Positions 24,727-36,083 of a DNA stretch of 64,000 nucleotides are shown in pieces. Location: assembly GCA_023935145.1 (NCBI GenBank), contig CM043699.1:128156536-128220535 (forward strand), in the 5' to 3' direction. Made by a program: the position numbers and the translations under genes. The stretch is from Bretschneidera sinensis (lineage: Eukaryota; Streptophyta; Magnoliopsida; Brassicales; Akaniaceae). Under the pieces are notes generated by a model. That model was not told where the DNA came from. It did no database searches and saw nothing but the letters and a program-made list of their open reading frames with translations. Positions within the stretch are counted from its first letter, which is position 1. Every line of letters starts with the position of its first letter.

Positions 24727-25708
24727 ATGACACGTGGACATGTTAGAGCTAGAGTTAGAGTTGTTAATTTGAGAGGTCGTGGTAGGCCCCCAATATTTTG
24801 ATAAGTCGAGGTTTAATCTGAATCTGTGGTTCCTATAAGGGAACGTGTTGACAGTATAATTGATATTAGTAAAGGTATGAGAGAATCTGAAGTTGAAAGA
24901 GATGAGCTGAGATAAGCTCTTACACATGCTCTTGATGAATAGGCTAGGGCAGTGCCTGAAGTTGTTGCAAATCCAGTAATAGTAAATGTTAAAAAGGGGA
25001 AAAGTGAGTTTATGCATGAGATGGAGAGAGATTGTTTTGTTAGATATATTAAGTTGAATACCCTGAGTTTGGGTGAAACATATAGAGAGATTATTTGGTA
25101 CTTTACCAGCGACTGGCAGGTAGAGGGTCACATTTGTTTTATTTGAGTTAGAATGAGAAGCTTTAGAATGATGAGAGGATACTCTTCCTAGGGTAAGTGC
25201 ATATGTTGATAGACCCTTTAACCTGTAATAGGTTTAATGAGGTTTTCTTTGATAAATATTTTCCTTGTACTTTTATAGCCCAACGAGAAAGAGATTTTAT
25301 TTATTTGAGGCAAATGTATTGACTATGACTCAGTATGATAGGAGATTAATGGCTTTGTTGAGGTTTATATCGACAATGGTAGACCTAGAGGAGAAGAAGT
25401 GTAAGAGGTTCATAGATGAACTATGTTTAAAGATTTGATCAAATCTATCTTACATTAGGTATATGAATTATGTCAAGTTGGTGAATAAATCATTTCAGAT
25501 TGGGAAAGATGTGAAGGGGTTTAAGGGAAAGAGAAAGAGTGGCTAAAGAAGCTTAAACATGAAGGTTCTAGAGGTAGTGGTAGTATGAGTGTATAGGGTG
25601 AGAGACCACCTCAGATGGGGTGTTCCTTGTTATAAGGAACTGTAGTACAGAGTCGAAGGCAAACAAGATCTGTTGCTTCTGTAGCTCAGAGTACTATCGG
25701 TGGGTCTC
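24727..25708 (+). pseudogene. Gypsy gag relic
   Basis: The start ATGACACGTGGA corresponds to the start of gag in the - strand gypsy copy (49931). Alignable stretches include 'RVRVVNLRGRGRPP' and a Gag core around 25040-25150 in another frame. Stops such as the TGA after 'PPIF' and frame changes break it throughout. The 3' end falls near GTAGCTCAGAGTACTATCGGTGGG, equivalent to about 48870-48895 on the other copy. Confidence 0.7.
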
Positions 25709-26004
25709 ATTTCCCTTCATACTAAGCATGATGATAGAAACATGACAGCTAGCTACCTTTCGAAAATGAAAGAGGTTTGCCTTGAACCAGACCTAGTGAG
25801 TTACTGCACTATCTTGTATGCATTCTCGATAAGGTAAATGGTTGGGGAAGCTGAAGACTTCATATAGGAGATGGATAAAAAAGGTCGTGAGATTGATGAA
25901 TATACACAATCAGCTCTAACAAGAATGTATATAGAAGCAGGGATGCTCGAAAAGTTATGGTTATTGTTCAGGAGGTTTCATCTTGCAAGGAGTATGAGTT
26001 CTAA
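25709..26004 (+). pseudogene. PPR pseudogene, segment 1 of 3
   Basis: The translation shows P-class pentatricopeptide repeats: 'MKEVCLEPDLVSYCTILYAF' and 'EMDKKGREIDEYTQSALTRM'. It resembles long P-type PPR proteins, whose products bind organellar RNA. In-frame stops occur at about 25839 (TAA) and 25866 (TAG). The segment ends at the CACTA insertion. Its last codons (SSN with the TAA duplication) continue in the same frame at 35245 once the transposon is removed. The left edge abuts truncated gypsy DNA, so the gene's 5' half is missing here. Confidence 0.8.
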
Positions 26005-26245
26005 CACTGCAACAGAATTGGTATATGCTGGCGCTTCAATTCCGGCGCTTTCCACAAACGCCGCAATAGAATAACCGCCTGCGCTTGTTTTGTGGCGCTT
26101 TAAGGAAGCGCCACAATATACAAAGAACATATCCCGGTGCTTTAAAGCGCCGGTATTTGGTAATCAGCATATACTGGCCGCTTAAAAGCGCCGAAATATG
26201 GCAATGGGCATATTCCGACGCTTTTAAGTGCCGGTAATTTCCAAT
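26005..26245 (+). repeat. CACTA left terminal and subterminal repeats
   Basis: After the terminal repeat come about a dozen copies in both orientations of a short unit built on GCGCTT(T)AA / AAGCGCC. Examples are GGCGCTTTCC, GTGGCGCTTTAAGGAAGCGCC and GCTTTAAAGCGCCGGTAT. These are the usual binding sites of CACTA TNPA-type proteins. Confidence 0.85.
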
Positions 26246-27790
26246 ATATATAATATAGTGCCAGAATTTTCCCCCAAAATTTTTCTTCTGCGCACCCTTC
26301 CCTCCACCGCGCCGTTCTCCCAAAAAATTTTCCCTACTTCGACCTTAGCTCCACCACGCCGTTTCATCCCTCCTGCGAGCTCCCCCGGTGAGTTTCAGCT
26401 CTCTTGTGTTCTTTTTTTTCCTTTGTTTTTCTCTCTTGCGCTTAACTTCCAGTGGGTAAGTCCTCTAACCCTAATATCTTTAAACTTTCTCTTGTTAATA
26501 GTGATTTCGGTTATAATTTTCTTTGGTTTTATGATTGCCATTGGAGCTTGACTGTGAGAAATTATCATTTTTTTTGTTGTCGCTTGAATCATAGGATGTG
26601 ATTCATTTGTTTGATTTTGAATTTCAATTTCGTGTTTCTTCTCTGTTTTTTTTTATTCAATTGAGAGTTCTGTTTGGTGATACAAGTTTAATTCGTTACT
26701 GAGAAAATATAAATCGTTGTTGTGGTTGTCTTTTTAATTTGTTATTTTCTTAATGCAGATCAAGAATGTAAAAGCTATAGTTAGTTTTCCTCAAACCGAA
26801 TGTGAAAGTGTTCTGGTTTCTTTGATAGTGTTTGAAAAAAGTGTTGCAGTTAGTTTTATTATTCTAAATTGTGAGTTTTTGTTTACTCACTGTGCATTGT
26901 TTAGCATTAATGTGGATCATTCTACTACAATTTTGATATTCTGTACATGAGCAGTTTTTCTTTAATTAACATTCCAGCTTTCCATTCATGCTTTAAAACT
27001 GAGTTAGAATACTGATTTTTTTAAGTGTAACCACATGCCACCGCTTTTGATGAAGTTTGCCATTTGCTTTGGGGAATTCAATTTGACAGAGTATATAATG
27101 GCAATATATAATAATAATGATTATGCTAATTTAAATAATTTTTAGAATTAATAATTATCTTGATAATAATACGATTATATATGAATATTAATATTAAAAT
27201 GTCTTATTATATCGTAATAGTATTATTATGATCATATATATTATAATGTTAATTATTATTTTATTTCTACTTATTATATTAGTTTTTAATTATTCTTATA
27301 CTTAATAAGGTTATTATTATAATATAATAATTATTAACAAAAATAATAATTATATAATTTCGTATTTAGTAATAATATGTAGTATTATTTAAACAAAAAT
27401 AATATATTATTATTTTCACAAATTATTATAATAAAATAAAATTAGTAATAATCATATTTTAATAATAGTAATAATAATAAATTACTATAAAATCATACAA
27501 TTATTATAAATACTTATATATATATTTATTATCATTATTAGTGTATTATTATTATTATTTCAATAATTTTTATGTTACTAATTTATATTAAGACTGTAAT
27601 AATTATTAATATTAATAATTTACTGAGACCAATTGCCAACATGAGTTTGTATCAATTTGTTGTTATCAATTTCAGTTCATTCACTTACCAATCAAATCAA
27701 AGTTTGTGATTATGCATACTTTTGCCAAAAATATTACAATATTGACTTGATTAACATTATTTTAGGAAAGTCTATTGGTGTCATCTAAAA
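26246..27790. other. CACTA 5' non-coding region
   Basis: A pyrimidine-rich, exon-like stretch (26270-26400, many CCC/TCC) is followed by sequence resembling an intron, then a very AT-rich part (27080-27620) dominated by TAATAAT-type sequence. It may hold untranslated leader exons of the transposase gene. No protein domain is seen. Confidence 0.45.
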
Positions 27791-30700
27791 ATGGATAAAA
27801 GTTGGATAGATAAACCAAGGTCGAGTAAAGCCTATATGGATGGTGTTGCAAACTTCATTAGATTTGCGTGTCAGAAAGCTTGTGCTCATGGTAGTATTGT
27901 TTGTCCATGTAGGAGATGTGGTAATTGTTATTCATACCAGAAATTATTCAGGAGCATCTATTGTATAATGGGTTTAGTCCTGGTTATACCGAGTGGGTTT
28001 TTCATGGGGAGAAAGTCTCTCGTATAGACCACCCTCATACTAGTTCACAACCCACTAGTGTTCCAGGTGGTTTCATGGGACGAGATGACGTGTTGGGTTT
28101 GCTCTGAGGTGTCTTCCAGGTTACTTGTGAAAACTCAAACAATGAACCGTTAAGTTTAGGAATCGAAGTGGGATCTTTAAATGAGCATGGTGAAGAGCAA
28201 CAGGCTCATGGTGGGTTTGAGTTCAATAATTGTGGTGATCCTTCAGACGTCGAACATCCAGTTCATTCTGCTATTGATGAGACGACTCAGTATCGCAACT
28301 TGATGAAAGATTACAATACTGAACTTTATCCAAGTTGTCAGAATTTCACAAAGTTAAGTTTCTTGTTATATTTACTACACCTCAAATGTTTGAATGGGTG
28401 GTCTGGCAAATCTCTGACTATGTTGCTTGAGTTTATCAATATGGTATTTCTGATGTGTGCACCATTGCCATCAAATTATTATGAAGCCATGAAGATTATC
28501 AAAGGATTGGGTCTTGGGTATGAGAAGATTCATGTTTGTCGTAATGACTGCACACTGTATTGGGGTGAGCATTTGAATAATGAATTTTGTCATGCGTGTG
28601 GTGTGGCACGGTGGGTCAAAAAAACAGTTGATGATGAAGATCCGTTGAATGAGATGGATGGTCAATCGAAAAAGAAAAAGCCAACTAAGGTATTGCGTTA
28701 TTTTTCGCTAATACCGAGATTGAAGAGGATATATATGTCATCTAAAACGGCTTCGTTGATGAGATGGCGTGACAAAGATCGGACAAAGGATGGGATTTTA
28801 AGACACCCTGCGGATGGATTAGACTGGAATGAATTGGATAGATTGTATCCCGATTTTGCAGCTGATCTTCGGAGTGTTAGGCTAGGCTTAGCTAGTGACA
28901 GGTTCAATCCCTTTCGAACAATGAGTTCAACCTATAGCACATGGCCCATTCTTTTAGTCCCATACAACTTGCCACCGTGGCTTTGCATGAAGCAAACATC
29001 CTTCATCCTTTCAATGGTGATTCCTAGTGAGAGAAGCCCCGGTAATGATATTGATATCTTTTTGCAGCCTCTAATTGAAGAGTTGAAACAATTATAGGTT
29101 GGTGTTGATACATTTGATGCGTCCACCAATCAAAGCTTTAAGCTTTGCACTTCTCTTCTTTGGACTATTAATGATTTTTTAGCCTATGCAAACTTATCTG
29201 GTTGGAGCACCAAGGGGCGGGTTGCTTGTCCATGTTGTGAGGAATCTACGCATTTTGTATGGTTAAAGCACGGGGGAAAGTTTTACTAAATGGGTCATCG
29301 TTGATGGTTAGCAGAAAACCATGAGTTTCGTTTTCAAAAGGATCAGTTTGATGGCACCATAGAGTTGGGATCTGCTCCTGTTCCACCGTCTGGGCACAAT
29401 GTTTTAAGACAACTAGAGGGTGAAAACTATAGCTATGGTAAAACTTCAAAGCCTTCTAAGAAGATGGCAAGAGAGGATGTTGGTGCCTCTACGGGGCAAG
29501 TGCTAGTGGATGAAGTTGATAACCTTTTCGAGGGTGTGGACGATTTTCTTGAAAATGTTGATAATGAGGAAATTCTCATGGATGAGAGAGTTGTAGATAC
29601 GGTGTGGAAAAAAGAAGTGTTATTTTTTAGTTACCATATTGGAAAGACAATCTATTACGTCATAATTTAGATGTGATGCATATAGAGAAGAATATATGTG
29701 ATAATTTGATTGGAACAATATTGAATATAGATGGTAAGACTAAAGATAATAAGAAGGCATGCCACGATCTCGAGAAAATTGATATTATGAAACCTCCATT
29801 TAGTTGTTCTTCCTAATGGAAAAGATCACTCGCCTCTAGCATGCTACACTATGTTCACGAAGGAGAAGTAGAATTTCTTGACAATTTTGGCAAATCTTAA
29901 AGTTCCTGATGGGTATGCATCAAACATCTCGAGATGTTTCAACTTAAAGGATTGTAAGCTGTTAAACTTAAAGAGTCATGACGGTCACATTTTGATGCAA
30001 GAAATCCTTCCGATTGCCTTAAGAGCATCTTTGCCTAGACATGTTCTAGCAGTTGTGTCTGAGTTATCATCATTTTTCAAAGCTTTATGCTCTAAAGCCC
30101 TTGATCCCCATGAGCTTGACTTATTGGAGTCGTGTGTTGCTTTGACACTCTACCATTTGGAGAAAATATTCTCCCCGGGTTTCTTTACCATTATGGTTCA
30201 TCTTATCATTCACTTAGCCTCCGAGACTAGACTTAGGGGTCCCATACACTACAGGTGGATGTATCCTGTTGAGAGATTAGATGTTCAAAGCTATTTTGTG
30301 CACTTTGTTTTTTTTGTTATATATTGGATACTTAATTAATCTTTAATTTTTTGGCTTCACAAGGTATTTAGTGTGCTTGAAATCTTACGTATGTAATAGA
30401 AGTCGACCCGAGGGGTCAATTGCTAAAAGGTACAATAGGGAAGAGTGTCTAACATATTGCTCCCAATACTTCAAAGGTGTAGAGACAAGATTCAACCGTC
30501 CCCAAAGGAACAATGATACTGTAAATTTTCTGGATGAATACATGTTTTCCTCTGGTGGACGGATAATGGGAAAGATTGTGAGTGTTGAGCTCGATGACAT
30601 GTCATTGGCTCAAGCACATCGTTATATGTTGCTCCATAATGATAAACTTTCTGACCTTCATAGGTTGGTATCAATAAAGGAACTTAATATGGTATCATGT

Positions 30701-31576
30701 GTTTAAATTGAGTTTTTATTATTTGTTATTAGCACTGTGATGGCTAACAGTTACATAAAAACATCAATTATTGCAGCTCATTTTTGGCTGCTCAAAGGCT
30801 AACAAACCGTTCCAATCGACCAATACAAAGTCTCGAACAAAAGTGGTTGGTTGAGAAATTTCCCTCATAGCTTATGAGGTAGGTTAGGCATAATAACAAG
30901 AGTCTTCGATTTCTATAAGTGTTATAAATAAAACATTGAATGTTTTTGTCTCATATTAATTATTGGAAAATGTTTAGGTGCCATGGATGGTGGATAACAA
31001 TTATTCAGATGAACTAATTGCCTTTACTCGAGGTCCAAATAATGTTATTAGGAGATTCAATGGATTCAACATCAACGGCTTTAAATTCCACACAAAGGAA
31101 CGTGAGAGGTGTAGATGATCTCAAAATTCAGGAGTTATGGTTGAAGCGGATGATAAAATGTATTATGGTGTGCTCAACGATATCATCGAGCTGGATTACT
31201 ATGGGACGTTTAAGATTGTGTTGTTTCGTTGTGATTGGGTGGATATTAATTCACCCAGAGGTTTAAAGAAATATGCAAGTGGTTGCTTTTTGTGAACTTG
31301 AATAGGTTAATACACACTGGTCAGTTATTGAAAGATGACCCGTTCGTACTTTTATCTCAAGCGAAGCAAATGTTTTATGTTCAAGACCCAACAATGAAGG
31401 AATGGTATCATGTTGTGATCACGAAGCCAAGGGACCTATATGAAATGGGGGAAAAAAGGCAGGAAGAGGATGATGACACTTACAATCAGTGCATGCCTTC
31501 TAATGTAGTGGTAGACGATCAATTAGATTGTATCTCAACTTGGACTAGAATGGACATTGACGAAGATACCAACTAG
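27791..31576 (+). pseudogene. TNP2-type CACTA transposase (broken)
   Basis: Domains in order: Transpos_assoc ('MDKSWIDKPRSS', 'VCPCRRCGN', 'WVFHGE'; 27791-28050); Transposase_21 (28168-29700; 'LKCLNGWSGKS', 'RNDCTLYWGE', 'LMRWRD', 'HPADGLDW'); DUF4218 (29878-30306; 'LPRHVLAVVSELSSFF', 'RWMYPVER'); a C-terminal block from 30364 ('CLKSYVCNRSRPEGSIAKRY'); and DUF4216 (30985-31440; 'YYGVLNDIIELDY'). Damage includes a frameshift near 27937 and stops at about 28104 (TGA), 29095 (TAG), 29287 (TAA) and 29308 (TAG), plus a frame change near 31280. In the family this protein cuts the transposon ends. At least one intron lies at about 30300-30363. Confidence 0.88.
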
Positions 31577-31992
31577 TCTTATGTGCATTTCCGTGTAATT
31601 ATATTTGGATGTGTATTTATGTGATGGACATGTGTGTCAACGAGTTTTGTAAGGTTTTATTGTAATCTATCGAGTTACTGTTGCTTTGTATCACACTTAA
31701 CAAGAGTCCTGATTTTTTTTGCGTACAGTTTGTGGAATGCTACTTTAGACTGTCGTAAATTTCTGTTTTGGTTGTATCATTGATTATTGTTTGTTCTTTA
31801 AATCCAATTTGAATCACTTATTTGTTCATAACTTCTCAGGTACTCAGAAGTTATTGATTGCTGCATTTGCTGCGACCCCTTGACCATTCCTATCTTTCAA
31901 GTGTGGTTCTTCTAATTGTTGTTAACTTTTAATGTATTTTTAATAGTGTGAGATACAATCATTTTAATGTTTTTATCTCTACAGATTGCAAG

Positions 31993-34690
31993 ATGTATAG
32001 GTCAAAAAATATCCCTCCATCGATTAGAGATAACATGTCAAGCCAGTATACAGCTGAGTCTTCACACCATCAACACCATGAGCATGAGTATCACCTTGAT
32101 GATGATCATGACACGCAAAATGATTCTGAGACCGATCCAATAACATCGGGAAGTGAGCACAATGATAGTGAACAATACGAGATAATTGGTAATTTTTGTA
32201 TTAGAATACATTCTATCTATAACTAGTTTGATACCACATTGTTATACTAATTATATAATTTATGTTTTCAATGTATAGATTCTGAAGGGAGGGTGAGGAA
32301 GCAGACACGTGTCCTGAGAACCTCACAAGTGTGGTCCCTTGAACGTGGAGAAAAAATTGTGGTCCACTTCAATGCACGTCATCAACCTATTAAGAAAGGT
32401 GGCCAAATGTTAAGTAGCTAGTTGGGCAAGGTAGCGAAGAGAGGGAACCTTTGTCCGCTTAATTACACGGATTGGAAGAAGGTCCCTTCTAGCTACAAGA
32501 AGGACCTTGTTATATTGATTCGGGTAAGTAACAACTTAATAACCATTGATTGCCTCCAATCTCTCTTTTTGTTTTTGTTTATTCATGGTGTTGTACATGC
32601 ATAATCCCTAACACCAATAATGCTTATTTGACATCGATTTCCTTTCTGTGTGGTAGAGGAAGTTCCATTACCCTACGATTGAGGCGATAGACAACATTTT
32701 GTTAAAGATGATAGGGAAAAAATGGAGGGACTACCAATATGTGCTGAAAAGGGACTACGTGAAGAACAAAACGAAACAACAAGTTTTGAGCAATGATGTT
32801 CCAAAAGGCGTAGATCAAGGCCAGTGGAAGCAACTGGTGAACTACTGGTTCTCTGACCAGAGTGAGGTTGTTTTAAGACAATAATGTTCATTTGAATTTT
32901 CATTGTTTCTATTTTTCTATTAATGACGGATTATTCAATTGGTTTATTATTGGTGTAGAAATATTCGACTATAGGGACAGCGGCACGTGAAAGACAACAA
33001 TGTCCTCACACGTCTGGTTCAAAGAGTTTTGCTAGACGACGGGATGAATATGTGAGTTAATTTGCTTTATTAATCCAATCTTTAATTTAAGATGTCACTG
33101 TCACAATTTGATCTCTTTCCATACATGGTAGGAGATGACACATGGGAATAAGCCTGGGCGCGTAGAGTTTTTTACTGAAACTCATAAACGCAAGGATGAG
33201 ACTTTTATTGATGATGCATCACGACAATTTATGGTAAGTTGAACATCTTTAAAAATAGGGAAAAAGCCTAATTTTTTTTATTCCTTCCTATTTTCACTTG
33301 ATGTGGAATGAAAGAAAAAAGATAACCTTCAATTAAGTAAAGAAATATATAGCTTTCATCAAAGAAGGGTGATAAAATATTTTTGACTCAAAAGTTTGAT
33401 GTTATTATTTTTTTTTTAAATGAGGATGACTTCATAGACTTCATTGACATACTCTCTTGTTTTTGTAAATGGTTCTTTTGTTGTGTACACATGTAGTACC
33501 CCTTGGTGCCTTTGGAATACATCTGTCTAGTTCTTGTGCCTTTAGGATTAATCTGTTGGGTAATGTGATCCTGACATATATATTAGAGCTGTGTTTGAAA
33601 TATGATCCGTTTTCTGCATAGCCTTAATTGTAAATAGTTCTTTCTTTAATTACTGATTAGATATAGATCTGAATCTTAGATCAGTAAATTTGTTTGATTG
33701 GCAGCAGGTGAGGTTGGGAACTTGATCATGCTTTTCATTTTTTTTCGAAGTAGATTTGTACTAAACAAATTTTATGTATGGTGAAGATTTTATGTACTAA
33801 ACAAAGGAAGCTGAATGTATGGTGAAGATTTTATACTTTGAAGGTAAAAATGATATCCTAGTTACACTTTTGGAGTTGTGCTGATAAAAGTGGGATGATT
33901 TTGTATGGTGGTGACCACCGACGAGCATAGATGATACTTTGTTGCTTTACACATTTTGTCTAAATTAGTTTAAGTACTCTATAGATTTTGCACCAATTTT
34001 ATTTTATGTATAGATATAAATTTATGGTGGTAAAGCAAGGTTACATATATAGTCTTTTCTTTTAGATGAATTTGTTTTATCCTCTGTTTCTTTTTTGTTG
34101 TTTCCTTGTTAAGTTGTGAATTAGCTACATTGCTTGGATTGTATATTTGTTTTTCTTTTGCAGGAGGTTTTATGAAAAAATAGGGGAAATTCTACCCGTT
34201 TTTCTATAAAATATGATAAACACATTTTGTTTTATGTATATTGCGCTGTAATTAGCTACTAAATATTCGGAGGAGTTTAATCTTTATTGTTTCTTGATTG
34301 TAGGTGACAGCTGAAGCTCGTGTTGCTGAACTTGTTGCAGCTTCAGGATCCTCTGATGCTAGCAACAATTTAGCAATACAAAATGAAGTCTTCACCGAAC
34401 TTATGAGTGAAGAGAGTTTCGGTCGTGTCCGAGGTCAGGGTTTTGGAGTTACACCATCTGCTGTGTTTGGACTTTCTGCTCAAATAAGGAATGGTATGGG
34501 ATACCATAGGGCCTATGCTGAAGAGATAAATAGTTTGAGAGCACAAATAGAAGAAAACAATCAACAGCATGCGCAATAAATTCAACAAATAACTGCGAGA
34601 CACGATGTTCAAATAAATAATATGCAATCCCAGATAGATGAGCTGAAGTCTTTACTACAGCATTTGGCTAATAGAGGACCTCATGATTGA
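31993..34690 (+). pseudogene. Transposase_24-type CACTA second gene (two stops)
   Basis: Spliced by eye: exons 31993-32188, 32279-32523, 32657 to about 32864, 32959 to about 33051, about 33132-33234, and about 34304-34690, all GT-AG. The product starts 'MYRSKNIPPS' and has an acidic, His-rich N-terminus. A Ptta/En/Spm (Transposase_24) region follows ('LNYTDWKKVPSSYK', 'KMIGKKWRDYQ', 'QWKQLVNYWFSDQSE') and then a C-terminal coiled-coil-like tail ('RAYAEEINSLRAQIEENNQQ'). The frame is broken only by TAG at 32419-32421 and TAA at 34577-34579, each one substitution away from sense. Family members of this kind accompany TNP2 and are thought to bind subterminal repeats. The natural stop is 34688-34690. 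Confidence 0.82.
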
Positions 34691-34924
34691 TTTCGTGATG
34701 CTAAAATAATTTTTCATACTACATTTCCATTACTTTGTTTTTGTATGAATTTTATATATGAACTATGATTGTTTTTTTGTGTAAATAAGACGTTTATGTT
34801 GACAGAAGGAATTTTTATGGATGATGCATTTTATATATCGAAAAACATTTGCATATAGAATGTTGATATTTAAGTCAAAGTAATGTAAAAACAAAATTAA
34901 AACCAAAATTCACATTGTGGTGGC

Positions 34925-35241
34925 AAGAAACTGTATTTTTCGCGGCGCTTATATATCGGGGCTTTGAAGTGCCGCTATATACCGGCGCTTTGAAGTGCCA
35001 CTACAAACCAGTGCTTCTAAGTGCTGGTACATACTGGCGCTTCTAAGTGCCGCTATATACCGGTGCTCCGAAGCACCGGAAAAATATGCATATTGCGGCG
35101 CTTTTTCAAAGCGTCGGTATTTACGTTTCGACACCACACATTCCAGCGCTTGCAAAAAGCACCAAAAATTCATATTGCGGCGCTTTTAAGCGCCGGAATA
35201 TGCAAAAAAAAAGGCCGGCGCTGACAATTTATCTTGTAGTG
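34925..35241 (+). repeat. CACTA right subterminal repeats and terminus
   Basis: Repeated GGCGCTTNNAAGTGCCGCTATATACC units (about ten, from 34939 on) mirror those at the left end. The terminal ACAATTTATCTTGTAGTG closes the element. Translations across it give false cysteine- and serine-rich ORFs in several frames. Confidence 0.85.
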
Positions 35242-35244
35242 TAA

Positions 35245-35654
35245 AGGTTAATCTGCCACCATTGATGCATATGGTGAATGAGGGCATAGTTTGGAGGCTG
35301 AGAAATCTTTCATTTATTGTCGAGAGGGGAATAAGCTGACCGTCCTTGAGTTCAATGTGAGGATCAAAGCTTACGGAATAACAAAAAATTATGCGAAGGC
35401 ATGCAATTTGTTTGATAGAATGGAAAGTTACAGCGTTATTCCAGACAAGTGTATCTATATTTCTTTCGTACAAATTTTGGCTAGTGCTGATATGCCACAC
35501 AGAGCAAAACCCTACTTGAGGAAGATGTAGGAGGCAGAACTGGTAAGTGATTGCATCCCTTATCGTGCAGTGATTTCAAGCTTTGTGAAACTGGGGCAAT
35601 TGGAAATGGCAGAGGAACTATATAATGAGATGATTAGATGCAATGTGGAGTTTG
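35245..35654 (+). pseudogene. PPR pseudogene, segment 2 of 3
   Basis: Continues segment 1 in frame: 'SATIDAYGE', 'SLEAEKSFIYCREGN', 'EFNVRIKAYGITKNYAKACNLFDRM', 'YRAVISSFVKLGQLEMAEELYNEM'. That is about four P-type repeats of roughly 35 residues. Stops lie at about 35253 (TAA), 35280 (TGA) and 35528 (TAG), with no frameshift. The segment ends with GTTTG (35650-35654), the left target duplication of the copia element. Confidence 0.85.
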
Positions 35655-36083
35655 TGTTGGAAATAAAACACTCACACAAACAACTCTTATTCAAACTCAA
35701 AGAGATATTACAAGAGCACTCTCACTCCAAAAGAAAGAAGATACTAGAACTCACTCTTAGAAGACTTTGCTTCTTCACTCACTTAGAAGCTCTTGCTTCT
35801 TCTTGATGATTAAACCAAAATGGGGAGGGGTATTTATACTACTTAAGAACAATCCTACACCACACAAATAAACTAATCCAAAATTACAACAACCATACAC
35901 CTCATTTTTCTTGGTGGTTCTAACAATATTTTAGGTTACCAAATGATTCACATGCTCAACTACCACACCAATAAAATTCTAGGTAGAATGCTTGTAGTTT
36001 TGGACCTTGATTATGGACTTGGACTCCAATTTGATTGAGTTTGGTTTTGGACTCCCATAATGGATCAAGTTTATGATCCAACA
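35655..36083 (-). repeat. 3' LTR of the young copia element
   Basis: 429 bp, by eye identical to 40604-41032. It contains TATTTATACTACTTAAGA-type sequence that could act as TATA on either strand. Confidence 0.95.

Larger units (their letters stand above)
22542..25708 (+). mobile_element. Truncated Ty3/gypsy element (5' LTR and partial gag)
   Basis: The 5' LTR (about 22542-24625) is the reverse complement of the LTRs of the element at 43349-53434. It ends in GGGTCATTACA and is followed by a primer-binding-site-like TTTTGGTATCAAAGTATTAGG. A degraded gag runs from the ATG at 24727 to about 25708. There, similarity to the other copy stops and PPR-like sequence begins. Protease, RT, integrase and the 3' LTR are absent. 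The left boundary is approximate. Confidence 0.82.
26005..35241 (+). mobile_element. CACTA (En/Spm) DNA transposon, 9.2 kb
   Basis: The left end is CACTGCAACAGAATT and the right end, reverse-complemented, is CACTACAAGATAAATT, so the terminal inverted repeats are of CACTA type. A 3-bp target duplication TAA flanks it (26002-26004 and 35242-35244), as expected for this superfamily. Both ends carry dense subterminal GGCGCTT-type repeats. Two genes in the same direction, a TNP2-type transposase and a Transposase_24-type protein, fill the middle. Both are damaged, so the copy should be non-autonomous. Excising it restores the PPR frame exactly. Confidence 0.95.

Noticed and set aside
35021..35244. 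Small cysteine-rich peptides (several frames)
   Set aside because: Generated by CACTA subterminal repeats read in all frames.
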